From assembly GCF_022376445.1 (NCBI RefSeq), contig NW_025954971.1, positions 62,001 to 126,000 of the forward strand: a DNA stretch of 64,000 nt, given 5' to 3'. A model generated the notes under the pieces. It did not search any database, was not told where the DNA came from, and worked only from the letters and a program-made list of their open reading frames with translations. Within the stretch, counting starts at the first letter, position 1. The number at the start of each line of letters is the position of its first letter. This stretch comes from Fomitopsis serialis (Eukaryota; Basidiomycota; Agaricomycetes; Polyporales; Fomitopsidaceae). Made by a program: the position numbers and the translations under genes. This document shows, in pieces, positions 1 to 11,900 of the stretch.

Positions 1-756
1 CTTGGGTGGACGTGCCTTCGGCTTTATGAGCACAGCATGTCAGACCGGCCCGATTCGCTGAGGATGCATATTCTCGGCATGTACGACGCGCAGGATATCG
101 TAAACGGAGAGACAGTCGGCGGTGACCAGAAGCATCGCTTCCTGCTTCTCGGTAATCTAGGAGTCGACCTCGTCCCCTCACTGGCAGGAACCCCTTTGGC
201 GAAGCTTCTGAGCGACCTTGGTAAAATCTGCAAGGAACACTATCTGGCGGTGCCAAAACTTCCCAAGGCTAAAACTGCAAATGCGATCGCAACGCAGGAG
301 TCCGCCAATGACGAAAAAGCCATGGACACACTTCAAAGCCGGTACGCAAGCTTCGCCAAGTCCCTGCCGCCACCCCGTAGTGTCGGGGAGGCTCCGGCTC
401 AACATATCCTAGTTGCTTCGCGAAATTCCACCTCGCCGCCCCCCTCGCCGCTCAATACCCATGATGCGATCATAAATGCTTTCGTCGAGGCCGTTTTGTC
501 CGAGAGAGAGCTGTGGAAACCTCTGAAAAAAACGCCCGACCAATTCGCAGCCTTCAAGAATACGACTATTGCTCAGTGCAGCATCGAGCGCTCAAGCCAA
601 CAGTCGTCCGGTTCGAAACGGACGCTGGAGGTCGAACCGGAGGAACTTGCGAAGCCCGGTCCTTCGAAACGAGCGAGGGCCGCGAACACAGGAGGACTCG
701 AGTCACTGCCGGAGGAACCTGCGGCGGAGCCGGTGCTGCACGACGGAGAGGACTGA
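1..756 (+). CDS. FunK1-type fungal protein kinase, C-terminal part (copy A, cut by window start)
   Basis: The reading frame is open from base 1 and ends with TGA at 754-756, so this is the 3' end of a gene that begins left of the window. It aligns with the last exon of copy B (62166-63029): the block around HSMSDRP, the NGE(T/A)VGG motif, LAKLLSDL.KICKEHYL, then a Pro/Ser-rich linker, DQFAAFK, SIERSSQQSSGSKRTLE and an acidic end LHDGED. The catalytic motifs of the family lie upstream of what is seen here. FunK1 kinases are a lineage-expanded family in mushroom-forming fungi with mostly unknown substrates. This exon has no break in frame, unlike copy C. The basic stretch KPGPSKRARA could be a nuclear localisation signal (inference). 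Confidence 0.85.
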   Translation, partial: LGWTCLRLYEHSMSDRPDSLRMHILGMYDAQDIVNGETVGGDQKHRFLLLGNLGVDLVPSLAGTPLAKLLSDLGKICKEHYLAVPKLPKAKTANAIATQESANDEKAMDTLQSRYASFAKSLPPPRSVGEAPAQHILVASRNSTSPPPSPLNTHDAIINAFVEAVLSERELWKPLKKTPDQFAAFKNTTIAQCSIERSSQQSSGSKRTLEVEPEELAKPGPSKRARAANTGGLESLPEEPAAEPVLHDGED

Positions 757-2422
757 TCTGCCTTTGCCGCTCCTTCGCGAAACTGTTGTACGCTCGTTTT
801 CTCCTCTTATAAGCTGACGCAATACGCCTGGGACTATGTGTTACGGAACGGAATCTGCGATGATCTAACATGGTGTTCTATATCTGTACTATCTCGTCTC
901 GTATGTATGATCGTTCGCTCGGTCGAATGAAGATCTTCAGTTATTCCACTACGCGCAGAGCGCGAAGGACGAACTGGCGCAGGCGCCGCACAGTCTAAGA
1001 GTCCCCTCTGGCAGCCAGTCACAATATTGTCGTACCCTGCTACTCTGAAAGCCTCTGTGTGATGATCAATGATTAACTCGATACCTGAGCGAGCGCCGTC
1101 CGTGTCGCCTCGTCGCACATCTGTAATAAGGCTCCGGCCGATCGTATGGAACTCGTCGATACGCCTGACATATAGTGCCTACGGCTGCTGCTCCATACCG
1201 TCCTGCAAAGACCTGAGCGAAGACAGCCGATACCAGACTGACAGTCTGCACCCGCACTCGGGCCGCAACGTCTAATTGGGCAGGAGTGACGACGGCTGGG
1301 ATGTAAATCCAGTTCGAGTTCCCGCCGTCATACCATTCCGCGACGCCAGATTAGGAGGCGGGCACCAGGGAGGAGCGAAGGTGGTGAGTCGCATTGTGAT
1401 GTGACCGGGCCGTTGCCAGTGAGCGACTCGAACATCATCGATTCAGAGGCATATACGTGAAGTAGCAACGCGAGAGCGCTCGCAAGCTGCCAGGGCGACA
1501 GCAATCACTACTCATGTGAGCTACGTCAGCCCCTCGCTTCCGACTCCGCGCGGCGTACGAACCTAGGTTGACCGCAAGTTCCCCGCGGTGCTGTCAGTCA
1601 ACTCGGAGGGCTCATCCTGGAAGGCCGCAGAGTGGTAGTAGGAAGAATCGCATCGCATCGTGAGGAATGCAGCGCATCCGAGCTGCCATCCGTACTAGGT
1701 TCCCAGGAAAGTACAGTTGCACCCGCCTGAAATAACGGGTACTCGGGAAGGAGGGAGGGCTGATGGTGGGAATGCCAGTCCAGAGCGCGGACAAGCCTGC
1801 AGCGTGTCGTTCGTGGCAGTCCCGTCCCAAATGTCCACGAACGTCACGGTGACAGCGGGTTCAACCCCCCACTGGCAGGGGAGATCACCAAACGCGGCAG
1901 TTCCAGACGCGTAGTATCTCGTCGGCCACTGGGTGATGCAGTCACGGTCCACCGCGAGTCGTGACGGCGCTGACTCGTTGTAAGCCAGAGGAAGTCGTGC
2001 AGCGGGGCACAGGTCGATGGGCGCAACGGAGGAGATGGTCGGCCTGGTCATGTGGGCAGCCTGAGATAGCGTCCCGATTCGAGTGGGACGCTTGGCTGGA
2101 CGACAGGGAAGGATTCGGAGCGAGTCCGGAGGCTGCCTGAGAAACTTGAGTCGCTCCGATAAAGATATTAAGATGGTGTTCAGATAGGCCGACCCCTGCC
2201 GGGCAGGACAATAATGACGCATAAGAGACATGAAACCAAATATACCCATAGTGACGACCGTTGAAGAGCCGAATAGCACAGCTATACGTCACGGGTCCGA
2301 GTCGAGAGATCGGGAAGCCCACTGAACCGCTACCTCGAGAGCTTCTTCCCTTCGATCTTGAACCGCGACGACCACGACTTAGGAATGAAGTTGCAGATGA
2401 GCCCTGCCCCGAAGGCAAGCTG
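757..2422. other. intergenic region between FunK1 copy A and the zinc-finger gene
   Basis: It is matched in reverse by 60502-62165. I see no supported gene. A 194-codon minus-strand frame at 1695-2279 is open here, but its right-arm counterpart is interrupted, for example a TAC TAC pair here corresponds to TAG TAC near 61007, so it is probably not coding. Confidence 0.6.
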
Positions 2423-3350
2423 TTAACACTTGTGTATCGACGATCGTACCGAGTGGCGACTCACCTGTTTACCGGGACACCGGCCCTTCTCCTTGTGGCG
2501 CTTGAGAGCGTCTGGCCTAGAGAAGACCTCATCACAGCCCTCGCAGCGGATGTTGAAGAGCCTCAAATGCACGGTGGCGATGTGCTTCGCCAGCTGTTTC
2601 AGGGTTCTAACCTTCCTGCTGCAGTGTCCGTTCTCGTCATCCCATTGGCAGGCGAACTTCCCACAGTCCGTCACGAGTACGGGTGTTGGGCCGTGACGGT
2701 GGTATTCCAGAAGATGACTCTCTACGCCCGAGGTCTTCCTCAGCAGTGCGTCCGGGTCTAGAAAGCAGAACGGTCCTGCACCGAAGCGACATATGACGGG
2801 TATCGCCGCGATCACGCCTCCCGCGACAGTCGATGCTTGGTCGACGTGCGCGGGCGCTGGCCCGGGCTCACTGGATGTATGGTCAGTATGACCGTTCCCG
2901 ACATCAGGAGGTGCTTCAACATCGGCTGATTGCTGATGCGACGCGGACGCCAGTTGCTCCGCTTCCGAGGCGTATTGTAGGTCGTACCTGCGTGCTGGTC
3001 AGCGACGCAACCGACGATGACAGCGCTGAGCTACGTACTCGAATACTTCTGTGTACGGGCCGCTGTTAGGGTTGGCCCGGGGGTAGGAGAGGTCGTTATA
3101 CAGCCCGGGGTCGTTGTTCAAGTACCTGCCGACATTGGTGTGTCAATGGAAGTCACTCAGCCTAGGGAAGTTAAAGAGTAACTTACGGAGTCCTCTCACA
3201 TGGCCCGTATCCAGGAAGATACATGCCCATGGGTGTATCCATGTCTTCGACGTCGGGGGGCAGAGAGTAAGGAATATCGATGGAATGGTTGGCCTCTCCA
3301 TGCAACAGGTAGTAGGCAACCTCGTCGGAGTAAGGATATATGGAAGACAT
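2423..3350 (-). CDS. three-finger C2H2/C2HC zinc protein (left-arm copy)
   Basis: Exons 3187-3350, 3039-3125 and 2423-2987 join in frame (816 nt, 271 aa) with GT...AG introns and the same phases as the right-arm copy at 59598-60501. The N-terminal third is acidic and Tyr/Pro-rich (starting MSSIYPY), a possible activation region. The C-terminal third carries three zinc sites: C-X7-C ending in H-X4-H; C-X8-C-X12-H-X4-H; and, after a 7-residue linker, C-X2-C-X12-H-X5-C with an FSR..ALKRH core. Proteins of this type usually bind DNA or RNA, but the target is unknown. The last codons are uncertain: a GTGAGT donor follows KQ near 2460, so the real C-terminus may lie in a further exon around 2280-2420. 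Confidence 0.72.
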
Positions 3351-5423
3351 GATGAGTCCGGCCGAAGGGGTGTCCCATGAGGGGGAGGAGGGGTGGTTTT
3401 TAAGTAGGAGGCAGAACATGTAGGCACGAGGCGAGAGACGGGCGGGCGTATATAGCGGAACGTACATGGTGGAAAACCCACCCGACGTTCCTGAGCCCAC
3501 CTTCCACTTCCAGTGCGCGCGAGGTGTGTTGCCTTCCGTCGGGTGGAAATGATCTTGGACGTGCATGAAGGAGAATAGGCGCGACGGAGGGCATGCCACG
3601 GTGTATCCGCAGGGCAGGACCACCCACCAAGGTTGTGGGTGGCTTCGCTGGAGTGAATTTCGTTGGTGGATCTTCACAAAACCAGCTCGGTATGGCACCT
3701 GCGCGGTGATCATCAAGGGTCTGGCAGTCGTGGTCCACGCTCAAGTTGGTGGGCTGGCGGATGGTGGGCGCATCCACCTTCCTTCTTTCCACCGCGCCCT
3801 ATCGATCCGTAAACGAGGCCTGTTACATTGAAAGGACGCGAGCAGATGCTGAGACTTCGGCGCGCAGGCGTGATAGTGGTGGACATACCATTCTCGCCAC
3901 GACATCCTCACCGGCACCCTTTGCCCTCGACGGTGGATGCCAGTCACATCTGTCACACTGCCGAGTCCGAGTCAGAGGAACTCGGGTGATGTGAGAGATG
4001 GGATGACGGAGCCGGTATATGAGGACGAAAAAGGCTATCGAATGGGTCCCTAGTGGTAGAAATGGGTCAGTGTATGAGAAGCAGAGAAGGCTGTGGACGA
4101 TAGCTCGAATCTACGCAGTCACATGCATTGGCAGCACGCACGCACCCGCGCAGGACAGCGCCTCGCTCTGCAGCCGCCGTCGCTTCAACCCTGCCTTGAC
4201 GCACCACTCGATTCGAGTCACTTGCGCAAGCTCAGGGTGCAACTGAGGTGCATGGCGACTTGAACCTCCATTTCCCACAGACTACACGGGACTTACTACT
4301 TGCGCACGGAGCCTCGCGGACGAGGTTGAAGGAGACCAAATGGAACCCGGGAGTCTGTAGAGCAAGCAACAAGTTGTCCTGTGCTGTCATGTATATTCTA
4401 CTCTTCCGGGAACGCACTGGCACTTACACTCTCCAGGATGATCTCTCAACCAGCAGATACTACTACCGGAACCAGGAGGATCGGCGGAGGCAGATAGCCT
4501 CGTTGTTACACGGAGGCACGCAGCAAGCACGCAGCAGCCCGGAGCAGACCGACGGTTCGCGGGACGATTTATTTCATATCCGCGACCCGCCTAAGCTACG
4601 GCGATCAGATTATCGGGGTGCGCTGAGCCTGGAATTGATCTAGATTGCACGGTGCGCGAAACCGTGACGGTCGGGGAGCGCATCATGATGCTACAGCCTG
4701 ACTGTGATCACGACAACTTGACCATGTCAGAAGAAATATATGTTGAGGCGCGCAAACGGAGGACGGCGAGCGCTGTAGCCTCTTCAGTCGAACTGACTCG
4801 AACAATGAACATTGCGTTCACCGAAACGATTGCACCCTGATGCCCACCACCCACCATCTCGGTGGCTCTGTTCTATCGCGCTCCACCAGCCTCAAACGTC
4901 CATTCTCCCTCATGGAGGGATCTTCTTCGGGTTTCAGGCCCAGGATCGGACGGGGGCAACGCGTGTCTGTCACACACCGGGGGTTGGAAGTATTTCCACG
5001 CTTCCCGGCGAACTTCCTGCAAGGTGGAGATGGGCGGGTGTGCGGGTGGTCCGGTGGGACGAAACGAAGCCTGATTCTGCCTGAATGGGCGCACGAACGA
5101 CGGGGGAAGGAGCCGCACGGAGAACGAGGCGGGGTTGGACGGATAGATCGGCTACAGTAACGGGGGAAGGACGCTTCGATTGTTTGACACTAGTGCGCAA
5201 ATCGGTACGCTGGTCAGTATATTTACCCTCTTTCGGGACGTGGTGGTCCAATCCCCGACTACTGTATTGCGTCGACATGAACCTCCACCCGCACGGTGGG
5301 CATACATCAGTCGTGCGCGCACCGACCTGAACGCGGTGGGTGTCGGATGTGACGAAAGCATATACTGCAAAGGCACAGTGCCAGCACGACACCGATAGAG
5401 GTACAAGATCATACAACACATCA
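3351..5423. other. region between zinc-finger gene and NAA15, with a conserved open frame
   Basis: It is duplicated in the right arm (57530-59597). The first part is promoter-like for the minus-strand zinc-finger gene, with a pyrimidine-rich stretch and CTTAAAA near 3400. At 4873-5118 (minus) a frame beginning RLLPPSFVRPFRQNQ and containing ISTLQEVRREAWKYFQP is open. It stays open over most of its length in the right arm (57838-58018, plus), so it may be coding, but I do not recognise it. The rest shows nothing I can support. Confidence 0.4.
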
Positions 5424-8400
5424 TCAGCCGGCGACCTCGGGCTTGTCCACCCCTCCGTTCACCGCGTCCGTCTCCGCAGCGTTCCACCGAAGCGCGGCCT
5501 GCGCGGCGGGCGACTTGAACACGGTGGACCGCTCGAACCGGCCGTCGCACGCTGTCCTGAACTCCTCCACCCTTGATGAGCCGACCACCTTCAGGAAAGC
5601 GAGCGCGTCGAGCGCAGTCTGGGTTCATGGAAACGGTGGAATGAGCACGGCATGCGGCTGAGGTCATGCGGATGGACTCGACCTTGATATCAAGCGACAC
5701 GTCCGGGTTGAACACACTGAAGACAGAGCCTCGATCTGCTCCACAGGCGCACTCAGCAATCGCGAGACCTTGGCGGAGGCGAGTATCGCCTTGCCGCTCG
5801 AAGAGTGCTTCTGCTGATATTGCGCGTTGAAATGTTCCAAGGACAGTTCGTCCGGGAGCAGTTTTGCCAGCGCATCCTTAACGACCGGACCCATGGGCTC
5901 CGGCGGTAGTTGAGATGCGGAAGAGACTACAGACGCCGCGTCCGTCATGGCGTTACGACATGCAGATGCGGAGGACCTACGTGTATGTCTGAAATGTGCC
6001 AGACGAAGGTGCAGCTCCGGGTGCTCCGGGTCCAGGGCATGCGCGCTGTTGAGAGCCTTCACTGCCTGCAGGTATTTCTCTAGGAGACAGCGTTCAGCTG
6101 AGAACATCGCACTGTGCGCCACGGACTTACTATGTCGCACCGCCACGTCGTAGGTGGCTATCCACGCGTCGACGTTGTCTGCAGCAAGCGTGCGCAGAGG
6201 CGCCACCAACTTCGCAGCTCGCTCGAGAGGATCTGACGCCTGCAAGAGCTTGTCGCCGTCGGATCGTCATCCTTCGCTGGCTGTGGCTCCAGCCCCTTAT
6301 CTTCGCCCGATGTTGTCGTCGTGGCTAAGGATCGGCCATTAGCGCGAAGATAGACGAGGCGAAAGGATCAGCGCGAACCCTTCTTGACTTCCTCCTGAAC
6401 CTTCTTCGCTGCCTTCTTGGCCTTGTTCTTGGCCTTTTTCTCCGCGTCGCTGACACCAGCTGCTTCCACATCAGTGGGGGCACGTCAGGGTTGGTGAGCG
6501 AACCGTACCTCCTGCGGATTTCGACCTTGCTATTGAGGGGTCGTCGTACAGTTGCACCCATATCTTGATGTGCAGTTATGAATCACCGGACAGACGTTGG
6601 GCAATAGGAAGCAGGCGAACCTTAGATGCATTAATGGCTGTATGAATGTACGCAGGATGGGATCGCAGCCGATCTTCCCATGAGATCATGCTGATAAGCA
6701 TGTTCAGTGCGTAGATCACCGCCCAAGTGACTCGTACGTACTCGAGGTAGACGTTGATGGTAAATCTCCTGAGCGAATATCCGTGGAAGTCAAACTGGTC
6801 ATCCTCAAACTCGTTGAACACCTAACCATCGTGACAACAATGTAAGTCGCCGCAAGGAGCGCGAGACGGCACACGTACTTTTTGAACGACCAAGTACTTC
6901 TTCAGCGCCGCGCCGAGGTTACCCTTCCGCAGGTGCGCGTCGGCCTCTTCGCTGAGATAAAGGAGAGACTGCATGTCCTCCAAATCGGCGCCAGGACTTG
7001 CGGCATCTTTCTATGCGCAAAGGTTAGTGAGCCCGATACAGCCGACACAGTAGATCGGTCAGCGAAGGCAAGCTCCAGGCCTTTGACCTCACCTTTGTGA
7101 ACAACCCCAGAATCTCACTGGCCTCATCAACAAAGCCCGCCCTGAGCCGGTACTTCGCGCACTTCGTGTTCAGGAAGCGATCTTGAAGATCCAGCACGCG
7201 AGACTCGTCCAGGCAGAGCGCGGCACCGAACGGATCCCCGCATCGCTTGAGCACCCTGCCCTTGAATGCGTACAGTTCTGGTAGCGTCGGCGTGTGTACG
7301 ATACCCAGATCCAAAAGCTCGAGCGCACGGGCGTGGTCAGACAGGATGAGTAGTGCTGCGCAAGGAAGTACAGGGTCCAGAGATAAGTGGTAGGTTCATG
7401 ACCTTTTGGTGGCTCTGCAGTAACGGAAAGCTCTTCGCGCAGACCCTCAACGATGTCTTGTATCGCTTGCCGCTTCGCAGAGTCCCGGTACAAGGCCTTC
7501 ACATCGGCGAATAGGGACGGGACACCCTTCTCCAGAGCTGCGGTGAGATAGGCTGTCGCAAGCTCCTTGAACCGATCACCTTCGTCACCGGTCAGAATGT
7601 TGATGGCATGAATGGTAGCGAGCCGACGAACCGTTGGCAATGTTCAGCGCTAGTCGCTTGGGAGCTGCAGCGCGAGGAAGGGCAGTCGAAAACTCTTCCA
7701 GTGTTTGCAGCGCTTGGTCGCGGGTCTCGTCTGTAATGTCATCTGCAGAAGTATTCAGCGCCTCAAGACAGGCTCGGTTGTCTCATAGGACACCATGGTA
7801 TACCTAGATCTACGCCGTTGTTCAGCAGGTAACCTCTATAGTACGCGTAAAAGTCCGGATTTTGTTCAATGAGGTCCCGCCATGTATTGTTGGCTTCAGG
7901 CATCTTCAGCTTGGACATGAGGCGGGCTGTACAACAGTCACTCGTGACACCCTGTAGTACTTGCAAACTTGCGCACCTCTGTATTCCATGATGGTGATTC
8001 TGTCGACGATTGCTCTCGATTTTGAGTTGGCATCGAGAAACGCGAGCGCTGCACTTGTGTCGCCTATTTCTTCCAAGAGACGGACATGATAGAGTAGGAC
8101 CTCCGAGTGTTCTACATCGTAGTCTGGAACATTCTGGGTATGCATGGAGAACTGCGATCAATCTCCAACAGGTTACTACACACCTTGAGAACCGCCTCAT
8201 ACTGCTCCAACACTTTTCGTGCGTCGGGGAGATTACCACTCAGGTGATACGCCACTGCAAGACCGACCCAGTTCTGCCGCAGAGTAGGCCTGAGTCGAAG
8301 GAGGGCATGTCGCGTGTCGACGAGGCCGTCATATAACCGGAGCTGCGTTTGCAAATGCGCTGAATCCCTCAAGATGTTCAGGTTCTCCTACATCGCATAC

Positions 8401-8846
8401 ACATTGAGAACATGCTTCTTTCAGGGGATCGAGACATCCCGGGACGCACTTTGTCAAACCTGAGTGCTTGTGTGTACGACTTGAGAGCCTCCTCGTAATT
8501 TTTCTCTCCCTTCTGGATCAGACCGAAGACGTGCCAGCAGATGTGCGATGTCAGGTCCGACCGCATGCCCTTCTTGACCAGCTCCAAGCCCTCCTCTCGC
8601 CGTCCCATGTGCGTAAGGATGAGACCCTTCATGCATAGCGTCTCTGTGCGAACCGTAGGGCGTATGTTTCGGAATCGCAAGGCCTCCGAGGTGACGTCTG
8701 CGTACCTCCGTGTTCGGGGAACTTTTTGAGGATCTGGTCAGCGGCCTTGAGGCCATTCTTGAGCTGGCGATTCTCGTAAGATTGAGCACCTCCCTAAAAA
8801 GCTTGGCCTCTTTTGTAGCGAGAGCACGGTTGGCTGCGGGGGGCAT
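5424..8846 (-). CDS. NAA15: NatA N-terminal acetyltransferase auxiliary subunit (Naa15/NARP1 family)
   Basis: NAA15 is the large TPR subunit that anchors the catalytic Naa10 to the ribosome for co-translational N-terminal acetylation. The start is ATG at 8846 (MPPAANRALATKEAKLFREV), matching the family's N-terminus. Exon 1 is 8706-8846 and exon 2 is 8450-8643, followed by TPR-rich exons (ETLCMKGLILTHMGRREEGL, RLRPTLRQNWVGLAVAYHL, LPELYAFKGRVLKRCGDP), the Lys/Ala-rich segment KNKAKKAAKKIQEE near 6400, and DKPEVAG before TGA at 5424-5426. The gene diverges from PDS5. It is not fully open: one base appears missing near 8766 (expected LYENRQLKNGL), near 7345 (before HARALELLDLGI) and near 5732, where the right-arm copy keeps an extra A and reads through. 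These look like sequence errors, not decay. Confidence 0.9.
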
Positions 8847-8973
8847 GGTGGTAGCTATTAGAGATCCGAGGACCGACGCAGTGCGCAGGCGCGGACGCGA
8901 GCGCGTACTGCACGCGACTTATTGGGAAAACATGTCCAAACAACGCGAACGCGCCTCTCCTCCTGCCGCCATC
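8847..8973. promoter_or_regulatory. short divergent promoter between NAA15 and PDS5
   Basis: Only 127 bp separate the start codons of NAA15 (minus) and PDS5 (plus). No TATA box is evident, as is usual for housekeeping genes, so both transcripts probably start from one shared open region (inference). Confidence 0.55.
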
Positions 8974-11900
8974 ATGGTGGCCCAAACTCGCGGCCAGATT
9001 TCTCCTCGCAAGCTCAAGTTTCAGCAGAAGCTAGGCGGCCGCGGTCAAACGACAGATGCCCTCCAAAAGAAACTCAAGACGCTGCACGGTGAACTCCGGG
9101 ACATGGACCAGGAGCAGGTCGACGTGAACTCGTTGTCTGGCGTCCGCAAGGAGCTCATCGAGGACACCGTTCTCATGCACAAGGACACCGGAGTCAAAGC
9201 GTACGCGGCATGCTGCATTGCGGACCTCCTCCGCCTCTATGCACCCGACGCGCCCTACACACAGCGCGAGCTCGAGCGCATCTTCTCCTTCTTCTTCCAG
9301 CAACTCGCACTCTACCTCAAGGGCGGTGACTCGCCGTACTACGAGGAGTACTTCGATCTTCTCGAAAGTCTGTCGACCGTCAAGAGCGTTGTGCTCGTCT
9401 GCGACCTCCCGGATGCCGACAGACTCATGAATGAAGCGTTCCGCAAGCTGTTCACAATTGTGTGCCACAACCCGCCGAAGAAGATCGAGCTCTTTGTGGC
9501 CGACATTCTCATAGCACTCATTGACGAGTGCCAAAGCCTACCTAATGGTGTATTGGAGTGTCTGCTGTCGAAGTTCATGGTTGAGGATCTCGTGCGTACC
9601 CTTCCTTCACGCGTTCACGCTCACCCTAACCAGACCGCAGCGTATGGAGAACCCTGAGTATCGTCTGTCGGTACAAATATGCAATGCGACGGCGGACAAG
9701 CTACAACGGCACGTATGTCAATACTTCACAGAAGTCGTTGTGGAGCAATCTCGCGCGGAGCAGTTCGACGAGGTGGCCAAAGCGCACAACCTGATCAAGC
9801 GGCTGAACCGGTCATGTCCGGCTCTGCTTCACAACGTGGTACCACAGCTGGAAGAGGAGCTCCGCGTGGCAGAGAGTCAGTTACGAATTATGGCGACACA
9901 AGTGCTAGGCGAGATGTTCGCAGACAAAGGCGGTGCGGACTTCGTGCGCAAGTACCCGACGACATGGAACGCGTGGCTCATGCGGAAGAACGATAAATCG
10001 GCCGTCGTCCGACTGACTTTCGTCGAGGCGGTCAAGGGCGTGCTGAGCAACCTTTCCGACCAGCAGGAGACGCTTGAGGAGGTGATACAGAGCAAGCTCT
10101 TTGATCCTGATGAGAAAGTGCGTGCGGCAGTGTGCAAGCTGTACTCTCAGCTCGACTATGAGACAGCATTGCATCATGTGTCTGCGGGCATGCTGCGCGC
10201 TGTCGCTGGGCGCGGTCTCGACAAGAAGGTACGGTAGTTCCGTGTCCTGCAATGACGCACGCCTCAACTCTTGCCAGCATGTCGTCCGCGTTGAGGCTCT
10301 CACTGCAGTCGGTCGGTTGTACAGCTTGGCGTACCCCGAAATGTGAGTCTGTCCCTCCTTCGTCCGCTCGTCTCTCATGCATTGTAGTGAGAACAACGAT
10401 CCGGCCGCAATAACACAATTCTCATGGATCCCAGAAGCAATCTTGCACATGGCCGCGACTACTATAGAAGTGAAGTCAGTCATCGCCCCCTGATGAGCTG
10501 TGTTCCGTGCTTACACTCGCGGGACTTATGAAACAGATCCATCGCAGAGCAGATAGTCGCTGACTACATCTTCCCTCTTCCTTCGCCACCATCCAGCTCA
10601 TCGTCGAAGAGTAACGGTGACGTTGACGAGGCTGCCTGGACGGATCGCTTGCTCTATGTTATGACGTTCCTGGATGAGCAAGCCATCAACGCCCTTCTGA
10701 GCTTCTCCGGAATGAGAGGACTGTGAGTGTGGCCAGCCCTTCCTTTGTTGCGTCTAATCCTATCGATGTATCAACAGGACACGCCCTGCTACGGAACGAT
10801 TCGTGCAAGCCTGCATCGATTATAACGTATGTGCAAGTGTGCTCCTTGTCAATACCGTTCACTCATTCTGTCTCCAGGGAGGTGTCATAGACGAAGACGA
10901 GGAGAAGGTCACAGAGCACCTCAAGCTTTCCGCAAGACGGGTCGCAGGTATGTTAGACAGATGTGCGTATAGCTATCTACCTCATGTCGCAATTTGTGCC
11001 TATCAGGTACCTTCCCGGACCCCCAGAAAGCGATGGAAGATCTCCACGCCTTCGCAAAGCTCAACGAGGGCCGTCTGTATAAGCTTCTGAAGACGTGCAT
11101 GGACACACAAGTGGATCTGAAGAGTCTCGTCAAGTCCACAGTGGGTCTCCTGTATCGTTGCTCACTGCAAGCACTAATCCGACCATGGTGTAGAACGAGT
11201 TTCTCCGCCGAATGGAGCAATCATCGTCCTCTCTTGTTCCGACAATGACGATCTTTCTTCGTCGCGCGAGCCTACGACTTGTGAACCAATCCTCCGTACC
11301 CACACTCATCAAGCGCGTGCAGAAAGGCGACTCTGCAGACGGAGTAGGGTCAAGCCAAGGGGATGCACTTGCCCAGAATGCACAGATCTGGATGAACCAT
11401 ATCGCCAAGCACGGCCCTGCAGTGTACAAGTCCCATGTAGGGGAGCTCTCGAAAGCTATCGCAGACGAGAAGAACGCGAGGCTCGTCGAGGTGTGTTTGC
11501 AAGGTCTTGCGGCGGTGTCGCAGTTCGACAAGAAGCTTGCGCCGAGCGATAAGTGTGTTTTGTGGGTAATTGGTTAACGGCCTGTTCACTGACAGTGTTG
11601 CCCTGTAGGAGAACGTTGGACAGAGTGATGAAGTTCGTCATGAGTTCAAATGCTCGTCACGCCAAGTTCGCAGCACGCATCCTCGCGCACTGCAAAGATT
11701 CAGAAGAGGCGTGTGGGACAGTAGTCGAGGTGAGATGACAGCGTGTTCATGTTCAGCCATAACCGCTAACCGCTTACACCTAGTCTATCGCTGACGTTCT
11801 CCCGGAAGCCGAGCCCGATCTTCTTGCCGCGCATATAGTTGTACTGGCTCAGCTGGCGCTCAAGGCACCAGATGCCTTCGAACAGAAGAGCGACGTTGTC

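Larger units (their letters stand above)
1..7343. repeat. left arm of a large inverted duplication
   Basis: This stretch is repeated in reverse orientation at about 55606-62942. Reading the minus strand here from 7343 to 1 gives the 3' half of NAA15, its downstream region, the zinc-finger gene and the FunK1 3' end in the same order as the plus strand of the right arm. Similarity continues through introns and non-coding DNA and is very high in places, for example at the FunK1 3' ends. The inner limit lies inside NAA15. The outer limit is beyond base 1, since the FunK1 gene is cut by the window edge. Confidence 0.9.

Noticed and set aside
1260..1345. tRNA-like B-box sequence (AGTTCGAGTTCCC)
   Set aside because: No matching A box or cloverleaf could be formed, and the segment is altered in the right arm.
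1695..2279. 194-codon minus-strand frame in the left arm
   Set aside because: The matching right-arm sequence has in-frame stops (for example TAG near 61007) and shifts, and no motif is recognisable, so conservation does not support coding.
3183..3716. In-frame N-terminal extension of the left zinc-finger protein to 3716
   Set aside because: The same DNA in the right arm is not in frame with its gene, so the extension is probably promoter sequence.
8710..8973. Upstream extension of the PDS5 frame to 8710
   Set aside because: It overlaps NAA15 exon 1 on the other strand, and the family start MVAQTRG lies at 8974.
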